Below, in pieces: positions 10,198 to 18,206 of a DNA stretch of 64,000 nucleotides. Source of the DNA: Pelobium manganitolerans (GTDB lineage Bacteria; Bacteroidota; Bacteroidia; Sphingobacteriales; Sphingobacteriaceae); NCBI RefSeq assembly GCF_003609575.1, contig NZ_MBTA01000002.1:1-64000 (forward strand), written 5' to 3'. Position 1 is the stretch's first letter; every line of letters begins with the position of its first letter. The notes under the pieces were generated by a model. That model saw only the letters and a list, made by a program, of their open reading frames with translations, was not told where the DNA came from and did no database searches. The translations under genes and the position numbers were made by a program.

Positions 10198-11312
10198 GTC
10201 GTTTTTTTAATGAAAAGCCGAGCTATGTTTACCGAGCCCAAATAAATATAGTAAAACGGATCTAATATCAGCAATATCCAAGTTAAATCTTTATAACCAA
10301 ACTTAAACAAAGGTTTATAGTAGATAAATAGTTGACAAGCAAAACGGAAGCCGAAGATAGCCAGTACCACAACCAACTCAACTTTTAATATCAGGCACAA
10401 AATAAAAAAAACATAAAAGCCAATGGCAGATGTGGCCTGCAAAGTTAGATTGACTTTGTGTTGTGGCTTATACAGTTTTGATGCACCTAAATGTCGTATT
10501 TTTTGCTTCCAGTAGCTAGCCCAAGTGGTTTTTGGCTGTGTAAAAACATGCGAATCTGCACTAATTTCTATTGCGGTGTTTATGCTGTTTGCATTTTGGT
10601 TCACAAACAAATCATCATCCCCAGACGGGATGTGCATGTGCGAGGCAAAGCCTTTCCCTTCAAAAAACAAGGATTTTTTATATGATAAATTTCTGCCCAC
10701 GCCCATGTACGGCATCCCGATAAGGGCAAAAGCAAAATAATTTATGGCAGTTTGGAAAGTTTCAAAACGGATGAGCGCGTTTAGCAAACCTCCAAACTTT
10801 TTATAAGGGGAATAGCCGAGAACAATTTGCGTATTCGGATTTTGATAATGTTGCACCATTTGGCTGATCCAGTTTTGGGATGCTGGCTCGCAGTCGGCAT
10901 CTGTAAACAGCAAAATTTCGTTTGAAGCACCTTTGATACCTAAAGTAACGGCGAATTTTTTGGCTGTTTTAAAGCGGGGATGCTCATTAATGGTTACCAC
11001 TTTTAATTGCGGATATTTAGCTTGGAAAGCCCGTAGAACATCATAAGTACCGTCTACAGAACAATCGTTTACCACAACCACCTCAAAATTGGGATAGTTT
11101 TGATGCAGCACGGTGGGCAAATATTGTTCTAGATTCTTCGCCTCGTTGCGTGCACAAATAATTACAGAAACCGGCTCGGAAAAACCGGCTTCGGCTGGCA
11201 TAGATTTAAAACCTCTGAGCTTCCCTTGTACAACCACAATATAATACAGCTGTATAATAAAGCATATCTGAAAAAGGAAAAATAAAGCGTAAGCGACGTA
11301 GTTTTGTAGCAA
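10188..11312 (-). CDS. membrane-anchored family 2 glycosyltransferase
   Basis: A 374-residue GT2 enzyme. An N-terminal membrane helix (about residues 5-30) precedes the GT-A domain with VSVIICARNEAKNL, VVVNDCSVDGT and FTDADCEP (the D-x-D metal site). Two or three hydrophobic segments lie at the C-terminus. It probably acts at the inner membrane on a lipid-linked or cell-wall acceptor. The start as given is TTG; the next methionine would remove the membrane anchor. A -7-like TAATTTTG overlaps this start at 11310-11317, so transcript and start need checking. It is the first gene of the unit that ends with dprA. Confidence 0.85.
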   Translation of the reverse strand: MLQNYVAYALFFLFQICFIIQLYYIVVVQGKLRGFKSMPAEAGFSEPVSVIICARNEAKNLEQYLPTVLHQNYPNFEVVVVNDCSVDGTYDVLRAFQAKYPQLKVVTINEHPRFKTAKKFAVTLGIKGASNEILLFTDADCEPASQNWISQMVQHYQNPNTQIVLGYSPYKKFGGLLNALIRFETFQTAINYFAFALIGMPYMGVGRNLSYKKSLFFEGKGFASHMHIPSGDDDLFVNQNANSINTAIEISADSHVFTQPKTTWASYWKQKIRHLGASKLYKPQHKVNLTLQATSAIGFYVFFILCLILKVELVVVLAIFGFRFACQLFIYYKPLFKFGYKDLTWILLILDPFYYIYLGSVNIARLFIKKTTWK

Positions 11313-11387
11313 AATTAAAAATATTGTGTGGCCACAAATTTCTTAATAATAAGCGTAGTTGCAAGTAGGATATTTTAGGTAGCGGAA

Positions 11388-11532
11388 CAATGGTTAATGG
11401 TCAATGGTTGATGGTCGATGGACTATGGTCGATGGACTATGGTCGATGGACTACGGACTGCGGACTACGGACAATGGTCGATGGACTGGGGACTACGGAC
11501 TACGGACAATGGTCGATGGACTACGGACTAAA
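11388..11532. repeat. 14-bp tandem repeat and degenerate copies
   Basis: The unit ATGGTCGATGGACT occurs five times, the first three directly in tandem with a 14-bp period. The later copies are separated by GGACTACGGACTGC-like variants. It lies between two divergently placed genes (the glycosyltransferase upstream region and the DoxX gene end). An open frame crosses it on the plus strand but reads only repeat. Function unknown. Confidence 0.9.
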
Positions 11533-11541
11533 AACTATAAC

Positions 11542-11988
11542 CTATGATCCATGCCCAGTGCTCAGGGATTCTCTTTTATTAAATGCGCCACAAGCCCAAA
11601 GCGCCCACAAAATTAAAACCGGCTGAAAAAACAGACGAGCTAAGCGTTTATTATCCGTATCTAAACCGAAGCCGTTTATGCGGTTAGTGTACTGCGAAAT
11701 ATTACCCGGAAAAATAAGCACGTAAAACACCACTAAAACAATCCCAATTTTAAGCTTATGTTTGGGCAAAGCAAGTAACGAAATACCAAAAGCTATCTCT
11801 ACCAAACCGGATGCTAACACCACAAAATCCATAAATGCAGGATCTGTAGGCAACCATCTAGGCACCTGTGCCCTAAATTCTTTACGAGCAAACGTCAAAT
11901 GCGCAATACCGGGCAAAATCATCATTAAGCCAAGCAGCTTTCTAAAAAAATTTTGTGTTCTGGTGGTTTTTACGCGCGTGAGTTTCAT
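11542..11988 (-). CDS. DoxX-like membrane protein
   Basis: A small integral membrane protein of about 148 residues with four predicted helices and the DoxX/DoxD look: LMMILPGIAHL near the N-terminus, FVVLASGLVEIAFGISLLAL, a third helix around VFYVLIFPGNIS and a fourth near VLILWALWACG. DoxX-like proteins have varied or unknown roles, including redox and thiol stress in some bacteria. The longer open frame begins 42 bp earlier, but the methionine at 11988 starts the usual basic N-terminus. It lies 90 bp downstream of the pectinesterase on the same strand. Confidence 0.75.
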   Translation of the reverse strand: MKLTRVKTTRTQNFFRKLLGLMMILPGIAHLTFARKEFRAQVPRWLPTDPAFMDFVVLASGLVEIAFGISLLALPKHKLKIGIVLVVFYVLIFPGNISQYTNRINGFGLDTDNKRLARLFFQPVLILWALWACGAFNKRESLSTGHGS

Positions 11989-12078
11989 AGGATTGTTTTT
12001 ACTTAAATACTTTGGCAAATAACAAACCAAAACCAGCTCAACTTCTTTAATTTTTATTCAGCTCTTCTTGCTCCTCCT

Positions 12079-13575
12079 CTACTCTTCCGGGTTCCATCCG
12101 GCTAAAACATAGGACGGATTTCGGTACTGTTTAATTATTTCTGCATCACGCTTGGCATCTAAACGCTTTGATGCCATGTGTCTTTTGCTAAAGTCCAAAG
12201 GTTTGCCTTCCAATGTAGTGCTGTTAAATTCCCAATACCTAACATGGGTATAAGGTTCTGCTACCGTGCCCCAACCCTCCGGTTTCAGGCCTTGCAATTT
12301 GCAGTCGATTAATACCGCTTCTGCATAAGGATATTTAATGCCGTGGTTATCGGGCGCGCGTGCTATTTCTGCCAGCGAATTTCCGTCCGTTCTAAAGATG
12401 CAGTTTACAAAAACATTTCCGTGGTTCTTATCAGTATTACGCACCCATAAATGTGGCCCGCCGGTACTAATTAACTCGCAGTTTTTAAAAAATACTGCTC
12501 CGTAGCCTAGCACATTATCACCAATACCTTTAATCGTGCTGTTGGCTATATATATCCGTCCGGTAGCTTGTAGTGCATCGCCACTTCCGTCTACAAAAAC
12601 GTTTTGCACATTAATTTTGTCGCCCACTAAAAGCAAAGCTTCTGCTTGCGCACCTTTATCGCCGGCCGAGCGAAAAGTGAGGTTTGCCAACTTAATGTTT
12701 GTTGCGTGCGTAACCGAAAAAACCGAGCGTATGTGATGCCTGCCACCATTTAATTTCGGGTCCGGACTTATATCCCTCATATTAAACACGCCATTATTGT
12801 AGTAGCGGATAATGGTTCCCTCACGGCTTTCGCCAATAAATGATACGTTATTGCGATGCTGAAAATTCACAATTTCATCATAAACACCATCCTCAATAAA
12901 GATGTTAATTGGCGTTTTGTTGTTCTCCGGCAAAAAATCTATTGCGCCTTGTATGGTTGTAAAATCTGCCTCGCCACTTGTAGAAACGGTGATTTTCCCT
13001 TGGCTTAGCCTAGGCCCTTGATTTTTTGTGGTGAATTTCCATTGTTGACCCTTCACTTCAAAACTGGCGCCGTTAGCTTCCTCTAACACTCCATTTTCTA
13101 CTACTACGTAATAGGTTTTTCCGTAGGCAAGAGCGTTGTTGTGCAAAAAGATCTTGGCTGTTTTACCCTCTATCAAAACCGGATAAAAATGGTGGGCATC
13201 ATCTTTTGTTTTCCCGCCAATATAGTTTATCTGATATCCGTCTGTGGGCGCAACATCCACCCTATTTTTATAAATAATACTATCCGAAAAACCTTTATAG
13301 TGCATTTTTTGGTAACCTTCTGGCATGCGCGTATTTTTTGGGCCTGGCGGTATAGCCATATCCAAAACATCTACCAACTCATGACTAGTGGCATCATAAA
13401 CTTTAATTTTTCCTTTATTCTGCAAAACCGGTTTTTGGTCAAAACTGATAGACAAATAAGTGTCGGGGTTTACATTTCTTGCGTTTATAGCGGGGAAAAA
13501 CTCGTTCGCCTGCGCTAGGTTTGCGACTGCAAAAAATACTAGAAGCGTATAGAAAAAGATTTTAGCTGGACTCAT
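12079..13575 (-). CDS. pectinesterase with N-terminal Ig-like domain
   Basis: A secreted protein of about 498 residues. A signal peptide (SPAKIFFYTLLVFFAVANLA) is followed by an Ig-like domain and then, from about residue 200, a right-handed beta-helix of the pectin methylesterase family (CE8), with GQ-like repeats, FIGESREGTIIRY and the catalytic-region motif GDNVLG at 352-357. Plant and Dickeya enzymes usually read DFIFG there, so D353 is the likely catalytic aspartate in a divergent setting. It would remove methyl esters from pectin. I chose the start at 13575 because it begins the signal peptide. Together with the GH28 enzyme at 27.6 kb it suggests pectin use. Confidence 0.8.
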   Translation of the reverse strand: MSPAKIFFYTLLVFFAVANLAQANEFFPAINARNVNPDTYLSISFDQKPVLQNKGKIKVYDATSHELVDVLDMAIPPGPKNTRMPEGYQKMHYKGFSDSIIYKNRVDVAPTDGYQINYIGGKTKDDAHHFYPVLIEGKTAKIFLHNNALAYGKTYYVVVENGVLEEANGASFEVKGQQWKFTTKNQGPRLSQGKITVSTSGEADFTTIQGAIDFLPENNKTPINIFIEDGVYDEIVNFQHRNNVSFIGESREGTIIRYYNNGVFNMRDISPDPKLNGGRHHIRSVFSVTHATNIKLANLTFRSAGDKGAQAEALLLVGDKINVQNVFVDGSGDALQATGRIYIANSTIKGIGDNVLGYGAVFFKNCELISTGGPHLWVRNTDKNHGNVFVNCIFRTDGNSLAEIARAPDNHGIKYPYAEAVLIDCKLQGLKPEGWGTVAEPYTHVRYWEFNSTTLEGKPLDFSKRHMASKRLDAKRDAEIIKQYRNPSYVLAGWNPEE

Positions 13576-13609
13576 ATTTTTATTGATGAGATGTATAGGT
13601 GAAATAACT

Positions 13610-14144
13610 TTACCAGTTGTCATTTACAAACGCCACATAAGCGTTAAAATCGAATAAATTAGAAAAAGTATAGTCGTAAATTTTAGAATCGGAATTTACA
13701 AAGCTTGTTTTAAACGCATTTTTCTTTAATGCAACATCCACCAAAGGCTGTACAGAAATCCCTAAAGTGTCGCGAAGGTTTGAGCGCGTTAATACAATCC
13801 CACTAATCACTGCGCGATACTTCCCATCTTTAAACTGTAAGGCCAACTTCCCCCCCAATGGTAGAGTTGGCAACATACCAGCCTCTACTTAATATATTGT
13901 AACCTGCGCCTTCATAGTCGGCAGAAACAAACTGAAGGCTAGCCGTAATGATATTACCGTTTATTTCTACCTCTTTAAACAAACCGTTTAAACGCAAAAG
14001 TTGCGCAATTTCTTCTTTTTGAAGATTGGTGTCATAAACTTTAGCCCAAGCTAATTGCTTATTGACAATAAAAAAATGAGGTAATTCTTGCGAAAAAGAC
14101 AATTGGCTACATAGCAAACATAAAATAAAAAAGAGTTTCTTCAT
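13610..14144 (-). pseudogene. DUF4468-type secreted protein, frameshifted
   Basis: Two reading frames together make one protein of about 177 residues. The N-terminal part (14144 down to about 13857) has a signal peptide ending LSFSQ; the C-terminal part continues in the next frame to 13610. The join lies at a run of seven G (minus strand, 13850-13856). With six G the protein reads on through NSTIGGKLALQFKDGKYRAV, a stretch that fits DUF4468 (Bacteroidota, unknown function). This may be a true mutation, a slipping site or a sequencing error. It lies 90 bp downstream of nrdA, after a terminator, and 34 bp before the pectinesterase. Confidence 0.7.
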
Positions 14145-14171
14145 GGCAATGTTTTAGGGTTAGCGTAAAAT

Positions 14172-14206
14172 AAAAAAAGGAGCGCAATTTTCATACGCTC
14201 CTTTTT
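14172..14206 (-). terminator. terminator of the nrd operon
   Basis: Stem aaaaaggagcg (14174-14184) pairs with cgctccttttt (14196-14206) around an 11-base loop. On the minus strand it is followed by a run of seven T. It stands 28 bp after the nrdA stop. Confidence 0.85.
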
Positions 14207-14233
14207 CTTAATATTAAAAATTATGGGAACTCA

Positions 14234-15883
14234 TTAAGCCTCGCAACTTACGCAGTTCACCAAATTTTGAACCACGGTTTCTTTAGAAACGCTTTGGCTG
14301 CGCTGGTAATACAGCGTTTTTACACCCAATTGCCAAGCCTCTATCATCAATTTATTTACGTCTTTAACAGAAAGGTTAGACGGGATGTTGATATTTAAGC
14401 TTTGTGACTGGTCTATATATTTTTGGCGGATGGATGCTTGCTGCACAATTTCCAACTGACTAATTTCTTTGAAAGTTTTAAAAATCATTTTTTCATCTTC
14501 GCTCAGTTGTGGCAAATGTTGTACACTGCCTTGGTTTAGCATAATGCTGCGCCAGGTTTCCTCGTTATCTATCCCTTTTTCTTCAAGCAAAGTTTTTAAA
14601 TATTTGTTTTTGCGGATGAAATTCCCTTTGGATAAACCGGCCTTAAAGTAATTGCTGCTGAACGGTTCAATCCCCGGCGAGGTTTGACCCAAAATTGCAG
14701 ATGAGGAGGTTGTAGGCGCAATTGCTGTTACCGTGGTGTTTCTGATGCCATAACCTTTTAATACTTCGGGTTCGCCAAAAATTTCGGCCAATTTAATGGT
14801 GGCTTCATTAGCTTCGGCTTGTATATGTGCAAATATCTTATGCGTAAGCTGTTTTGCTTGCAAGCCTTCAAATGGGATTTTGTTTTTTTGCAGATACGAA
14901 TGCCAGCCCATTACACCCAGACCCACCGCACGGTGTCTTTTCGCAAAATTATTAGCGCTTTTTAAATAGTAGTTATCCTCCGTTTTGTTGATAAACTCTT
15001 GCAATACTGCGTCTAAAAAAAATATGGCCGTTTGCACCGCGTCGGTATCTTTCCACTCATCATAAAGCTCTAAATTCATAGAAGACAGGCAACAGATGAA
15101 AGATTCGTCAAAATTGGATGGCAACATAATTTCTGAGCACAGGTTGCTAGAGTTGATACGCATATTTTTGTCTTTGTAAACCTGTGGCTTGTTGCGGTTT
15201 ACATTATCAGAAAACAGTACGTAAGGCATCCCTTTTTGCTGCCGCGATTCGAGGACTTTAGCCCAAACCTTACGTTTTGCCATATCTCCGTCTATCATTT
15301 CCTGCATCCAATAATCTGGCACGCACACGCCAAAAAACAGGTTTTGCAAAGGACTGCCAATGTCTTTGATATTTAAAAATTCTTCGATATCCGGATGGTC
15401 AATATCCAAATAGGCCGCAAAAGCCCCCCGCCTAACACCACCTTGCGAAATGGTGTCCATAGCCGTATCAAACAATTTCATAAATGATACCGCACCGCTA
15501 CTTTGCCCATTATCGGTAACTGCAGTACCGCGGCCGCGTAACTCGCCAAAATAGCCCGACGTACCGCCGCCTATTTTGGTTTGCATGATTACCTCGCCCA
15601 GCTTGTGCGTAATGCCTTCTATATAATCGGGCACATGTACGTTAAAGCAAGAGATCGGCAAACCACGCTCGGTGCCCATATTTGCCCAAATCGGCGAACT
15701 TAGGCTCATCCAGCCTTTTTCTATGATAGCTATAAATTTCTCTTTTAATTCTGGGCGATAAAGCTGTTTACTGGCTGCAGTTGCAACGCGTTCTATTGCA
15801 CCTTTTACGCTTTCGCCTTTTAACAGATAACCTCTGTTTAAAATTTGCTCACTTTCATCATTGAGCCACCAGATATCGTTCAT
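14234..15883 (-). CDS. nrdA: ribonucleoside-diphosphate reductase, alpha subunit (class I)
   Basis: The catalytic subunit (549 residues) that reduces ribonucleotides to deoxyribonucleotides. NLCSE at residues 247-251 carries the thiyl cysteine C249 with the neighbouring asparagine and glutamate; C79 in PISCFN is one of the active-site pair. The C-terminal tail CVSC (C544, C547) is the shuttle pair re-reduced by thioredoxin or glutaredoxin. The protein starts directly at the catalytic fold: no ATP-cone is present, so the usual dATP overall-activity site is missing. Its ATG overlaps the stop of the 91-residue gene in TGATG, implying translational coupling. Confidence 0.97.
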   Translation of the reverse strand: MNDIWWLNDESEQILNRGYLLKGESVKGAIERVATAASKQLYRPELKEKFIAIIEKGWMSLSSPIWANMGTERGLPISCFNVHVPDYIEGITHKLGEVIMQTKIGGGTSGYFGELRGRGTAVTDNGQSSGAVSFMKLFDTAMDTISQGGVRRGAFAAYLDIDHPDIEEFLNIKDIGSPLQNLFFGVCVPDYWMQEMIDGDMAKRKVWAKVLESRQQKGMPYVLFSDNVNRNKPQVYKDKNMRINSSNLCSEIMLPSNFDESFICCLSSMNLELYDEWKDTDAVQTAIFFLDAVLQEFINKTEDNYYLKSANNFAKRHRAVGLGVMGWHSYLQKNKIPFEGLQAKQLTHKIFAHIQAEANEATIKLAEIFGEPEVLKGYGIRNTTVTAIAPTTSSSAILGQTSPGIEPFSSNYFKAGLSKGNFIRKNKYLKTLLEEKGIDNEETWRSIMLNQGSVQHLPQLSEDEKMIFKTFKEISQLEIVQQASIRQKYIDQSQSLNINIPSNLSVKDVNKLMIEAWQLGVKTLYYQRSQSVSKETVVQNLVNCVSCEA

Positions 15884-16158
15884 CAGTAATAATTTTTAAG
15901 TGCTTGGGTAGGATAAAATTTTTGGCAGGCTAGTTTTTGTCCATTCACAATTTTACTTACATGGGCAAAGCTCACGTTAGCATCCTCCTTTAAAAACTCA
16001 TCGGCTTTTTTAAAACAGTAGCTTAAGGTATAAGCCACCGAAATACACACCTTTTTTCCGTTTAGGGTGGCCATGCCCATGTACAAATATTCGCCTACTT
16101 TAAAGTCAGAACTGGCATTAAAAATCCGTTCTAGCTCTATACTGTTGTTGTTTTCCAT
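15883..16158 (-). CDS. conserved-looking small protein of the nrd operon, unknown function
   Basis: A 91-residue protein between nrdB and nrdA. It begins 19 bp after nrdB and its stop overlaps the nrdA start (TGATG), so it is translated as part of the operon. The sequence is mixed alpha/beta with no signal peptide or membrane segment. It has three cysteines (in KKVCIS, SYCFKK and KLACQK). I do not recognise the family. It has no KRDG-type start of an ATP-cone and no CxxC typical of glutaredoxin. A role tied to ribonucleotide reductase (assembly, regulation or reduction) is inference from position only. Confidence 0.75.
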   Translation of the reverse strand: MENNNSIELERIFNASSDFKVGEYLYMGMATLNGKKVCISVAYTLSYCFKKADEFLKEDANVSFAHVSKIVNGQKLACQKFYPTQALKNYY

Positions 16159-16177
16159 AGTTTAAACCTGATAAATG

Positions 16178-17131
16178 TTAAAATAAGTCTTCAGCGTGAA
16201 TGCTTTTATCGTGTTTAGTATAGGCTGTAGGGCGCTTAGCAAAAAAGTCGTCAAGTTCGTTGGCGAAAATCTCCTCATCAAACCACATCATGGGCTGGTA
16301 CTGCGCCGCGGTGATGTTAAATAGCTTAGGGACGCCAATTTTTTGCAGAGAATCATCCACGCGGTATTTCATAAAGTTGAGCATGTCTTCTTTACTAAAA
16401 AAATCAAGCTCGCCGTATTCGTAAATCCAGTCTAACAGATCCGCTTCGTATTCGATATATTTTTTTACCTCGGTGGCTAAATTATTTTTTATTTCTTGGG
16501 TAAGATAGCCCTCGCTGTCCAATTTGTTTAGCAGGTAAACACCGGCATCAGCATGGTTTTGCTCGTCAATAGAGGTCCATGCGATAATATTCGATGTATT
16601 TTTAAGATAACCTTTAAAACGCGTGAAAGATAATACGTTAGCAAACTGTGAGAAAAGCGAGGAGTTTTCGATAACAATAGTGAAAAACAACAGTTTAGAG
16701 ATTACATCACGGCCTGGGTTAAGGCTCTCCTCTATCAGCTCTAGCTTTTTTTGAAATACCGGTACGTTTACCAAATTTTCAAAATCTTTATTAAAACCCA
16801 GCACTTCCAACAAACGCGCGTAGGCTTCGCCGTGGCGCACTTCGCACTCTGCAAAGGTGGCGCCTAAATTATTTAATTCGGGTTTTGGGAAATGCCTGTA
16901 CAAATCGCCCCAAAACAGTTTTACACCCACCTCAACCTGGGCAATGCTTAAAAGACTGCGTTTTACAATCTCCTGTTCCAAATCGCTTAGGTTTGCTTTA
17001 AAATCCTGGATGTCGGCGGTGAAATCAATTTCTTTATGCACCCAAAAAGAGTTGTTCATACTGTCTACAAACTGCATCACTTCGGGGTACTCAAAGGGTT
17101 TGTAGTTTAATCGTTTGTCAAAAATGCCCAT
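16178..17131 (-). CDS. nrdB: ribonucleoside-diphosphate reductase, beta subunit (class I)
   Basis: The radical-generating subunit (317 residues). Metal ligands and the radical tyrosine are visible: E97, H100 and Y104 in ECEVRHGEAY, a later glutamate in VIENSS, and E/H in DEQNH. These fit a tyrosyl-radical, di-metal class I enzyme. No ATP-cone is fused to its N-terminus. A longer open frame runs up to 17494, but that extra part is the cobalamin riboswitch and leader, so the start at 17131 (MGIFDKR) is chosen. It is the first gene of the operon nrdB, 91-residue gene, nrdA. Confidence 0.97.
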   Translation of the reverse strand: MGIFDKRLNYKPFEYPEVMQFVDSMNNSFWVHKEIDFTADIQDFKANLSDLEQEIVKRSLLSIAQVEVGVKLFWGDLYRHFPKPELNNLGATFAECEVRHGEAYARLLEVLGFNKDFENLVNVPVFQKKLELIEESLNPGRDVISKLLFFTIVIENSSLFSQFANVLSFTRFKGYLKNTSNIIAWTSIDEQNHADAGVYLLNKLDSEGYLTQEIKNNLATEVKKYIEYEADLLDWIYEYGELDFFSKEDMLNFMKYRVDDSLQKIGVPKLFNITAAQYQPMMWFDEEIFANELDDFFAKRPTAYTKHDKSIHAEDLF

Positions 17132-17238
17132 TGCAAAAGCTTTAAAAATTAAACAATGGCACAAAAAAGAAGGGGGAAAACGGCAAATATTTTTCCGAAC
17201 CTCGTTTTTTATGCGAAAACAAAATTCATTTGAGACTT

Positions 17239-17346
17239 GGCAGGTAGCCTGACTTATGGACTTTCTCTGGGTCCACTTACAGTTGCGCAACAGTTCGGGA
17301 TTTGCACCCGATTCCCCTGTTTTCTGTTTAAAAAAACAGCCTAGCT
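17239..17346 (-). ncRNA. cobalamin (B12) riboswitch
   Basis: Read on the minus strand, the RNA has GGGAATC (17310-17316), GGTGCAAATCC (17298-17308), GCAACTGTAA (17277-17286) and the B12 box AGTCAGGCTACCTGCC (17239-17254), in the order and spacing of the cobalamin riboswitch. It lies about 110 bases upstream of nrdB. Such switches normally shut expression when coenzyme B12 is plentiful. By analogy with Streptomyces, the class I reductase would be repressed while a B12-dependent class II enzyme works. No such class II gene is in the window. The exact 5' edge is uncertain. Confidence 0.93.
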
Positions 17347-17355
17347 CAATAACAA

Positions 17356-17363
17356 CAAAATTA
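17356..17363 (-). promoter_or_regulatory. -7 box of the nrd operon promoter
   Basis: TAATTTTG on the minus strand matches TAnnTTTG. Transcription would begin near 17349, just at the 5' edge of the riboswitch. No TTG is found at the ideal -33 distance. Confidence 0.5.
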
Positions 17364-18136
17364 AAAAGCAAAAGCAAGAACGGACTAGAAAGCGCCACGA
17401 AGTTATGCACAGCTTTTTTTAACAAAAAGCCTGTATAACAGTAAAAATGGCGCGTGTTTTCGCACGCACCCGGCAATGTTGAAATATTCTGCACGAGCTT
17501 GCGCAGATTTAAGCTTTTTATTTAAGAAAAAGCAGTTCCCGAAAAATTTGTGGCGACAGTAAAGCTAAGCGTTAAGTAAAATGCTCTGGATACTACGTTT
17601 TCAAAAACAAACACAGTTTTTCACGAGGCATCCACTACGGAATTTCCATATCCACTACTAAAATAACAAAGACTTTGTCCAGACTTTAAAAGGACTTGAT
17701 ACGGAGATTATCCGGGTCAAGTCCGGGCGAAGTCCGAGTGAGGTGGGGACAAATTGTAAACAAATAACGCAAGAAAACGTTACCGAAATAAGCCTACCGG
17801 CAATTTAAACAGAAACCAATTTTATCCACTTTATAAAATAGCTCTTTGGCAAAAAATTGGGAGATCTTGGCTTTTATAGCACTAGCCTGCGTTAAATAAA
17901 CCCGGGTGCAGCGGCAGCCCACAGCGCGCTTTTTTTGCGCGCGAGGACTATAGCGGAAAACGGGACTGCCGAAAAAAACAAGCAAAGCAGCACCTTTTCA
18001 AAAAAATGTTTTCATTCTGTTTACATCATCAGCAGGATGCCAAAAAGTGACTATACGTGCTTTTTCCGGTGGCTTATGACACAAAAAAGCGACATTTAAA
18101 ACAACATCCTATTCATAATCAATAAATTAAATTCAC
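17364..18136. other. intergenic region without a supported gene
   Basis: About 770 bases between the nrd promoter and the helicase promoter. It contains small hairpins (17452-17467; gcgcgc-T7-gcgcgc at 17924-17942) and an inverted repeat ggacttga/tcaagtcc (17692-17699 with 17717-17724) surrounded by further AAGTCCG-type words. A 63-codon open frame on the minus strand (17794-17985) has no coding character that I can support. Confidence 0.6.
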
Positions 18137-18167
18137 TTGCATTTGTAAATTTAAAACCTTACCTTTG
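18137..18167 (+). promoter_or_regulatory. promoter of the DEAD-box helicase
   Basis: TTG (18137-18139), a 20-base spacer and TACCTTTG (18160-18167): a full match to the Bacteroidota promoter. Transcription would start near 18174, giving a leader of about 33 bases that is largely a palindrome. Confidence 0.85.
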
Positions 18168-18173
18168 CGCCCT

Positions 18174-18193
18174 ATTTAGCAATGTTGCTAAAT
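18174..18193 (+). promoter_or_regulatory. palindrome in the helicase leader
   Basis: atttagcaa (18174-18182) and ttgctaaat (18185-18193) form a perfect 9-bp dyad with a 2-base centre. It starts at the predicted transcription start and ends 13 bases before the ATG. It could be an operator or a leader hairpin close to the ribosome site; the sequence alone does not decide. Confidence 0.6.
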
Positions 18194-18206
18194 CTTATTT
18201 ATTATC

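Noticed and set aside
11390-11626. 78-codon open frame across the 14-bp repeat
   Set aside because: Its content is only the repeat read in one frame; no sign of selection for protein.
17132-17494. N-terminal extension of the nrdB frame (121 extra codons)
   Set aside because: The stretch is the cobalamin riboswitch and leader; NrdB families start at MGIFDKR.
17794-17985. 63-codon frame on the minus strand in the intergenic gap
   Set aside because: No recognisable motif, no promoter and odd composition; covers a GC-rich hairpin.
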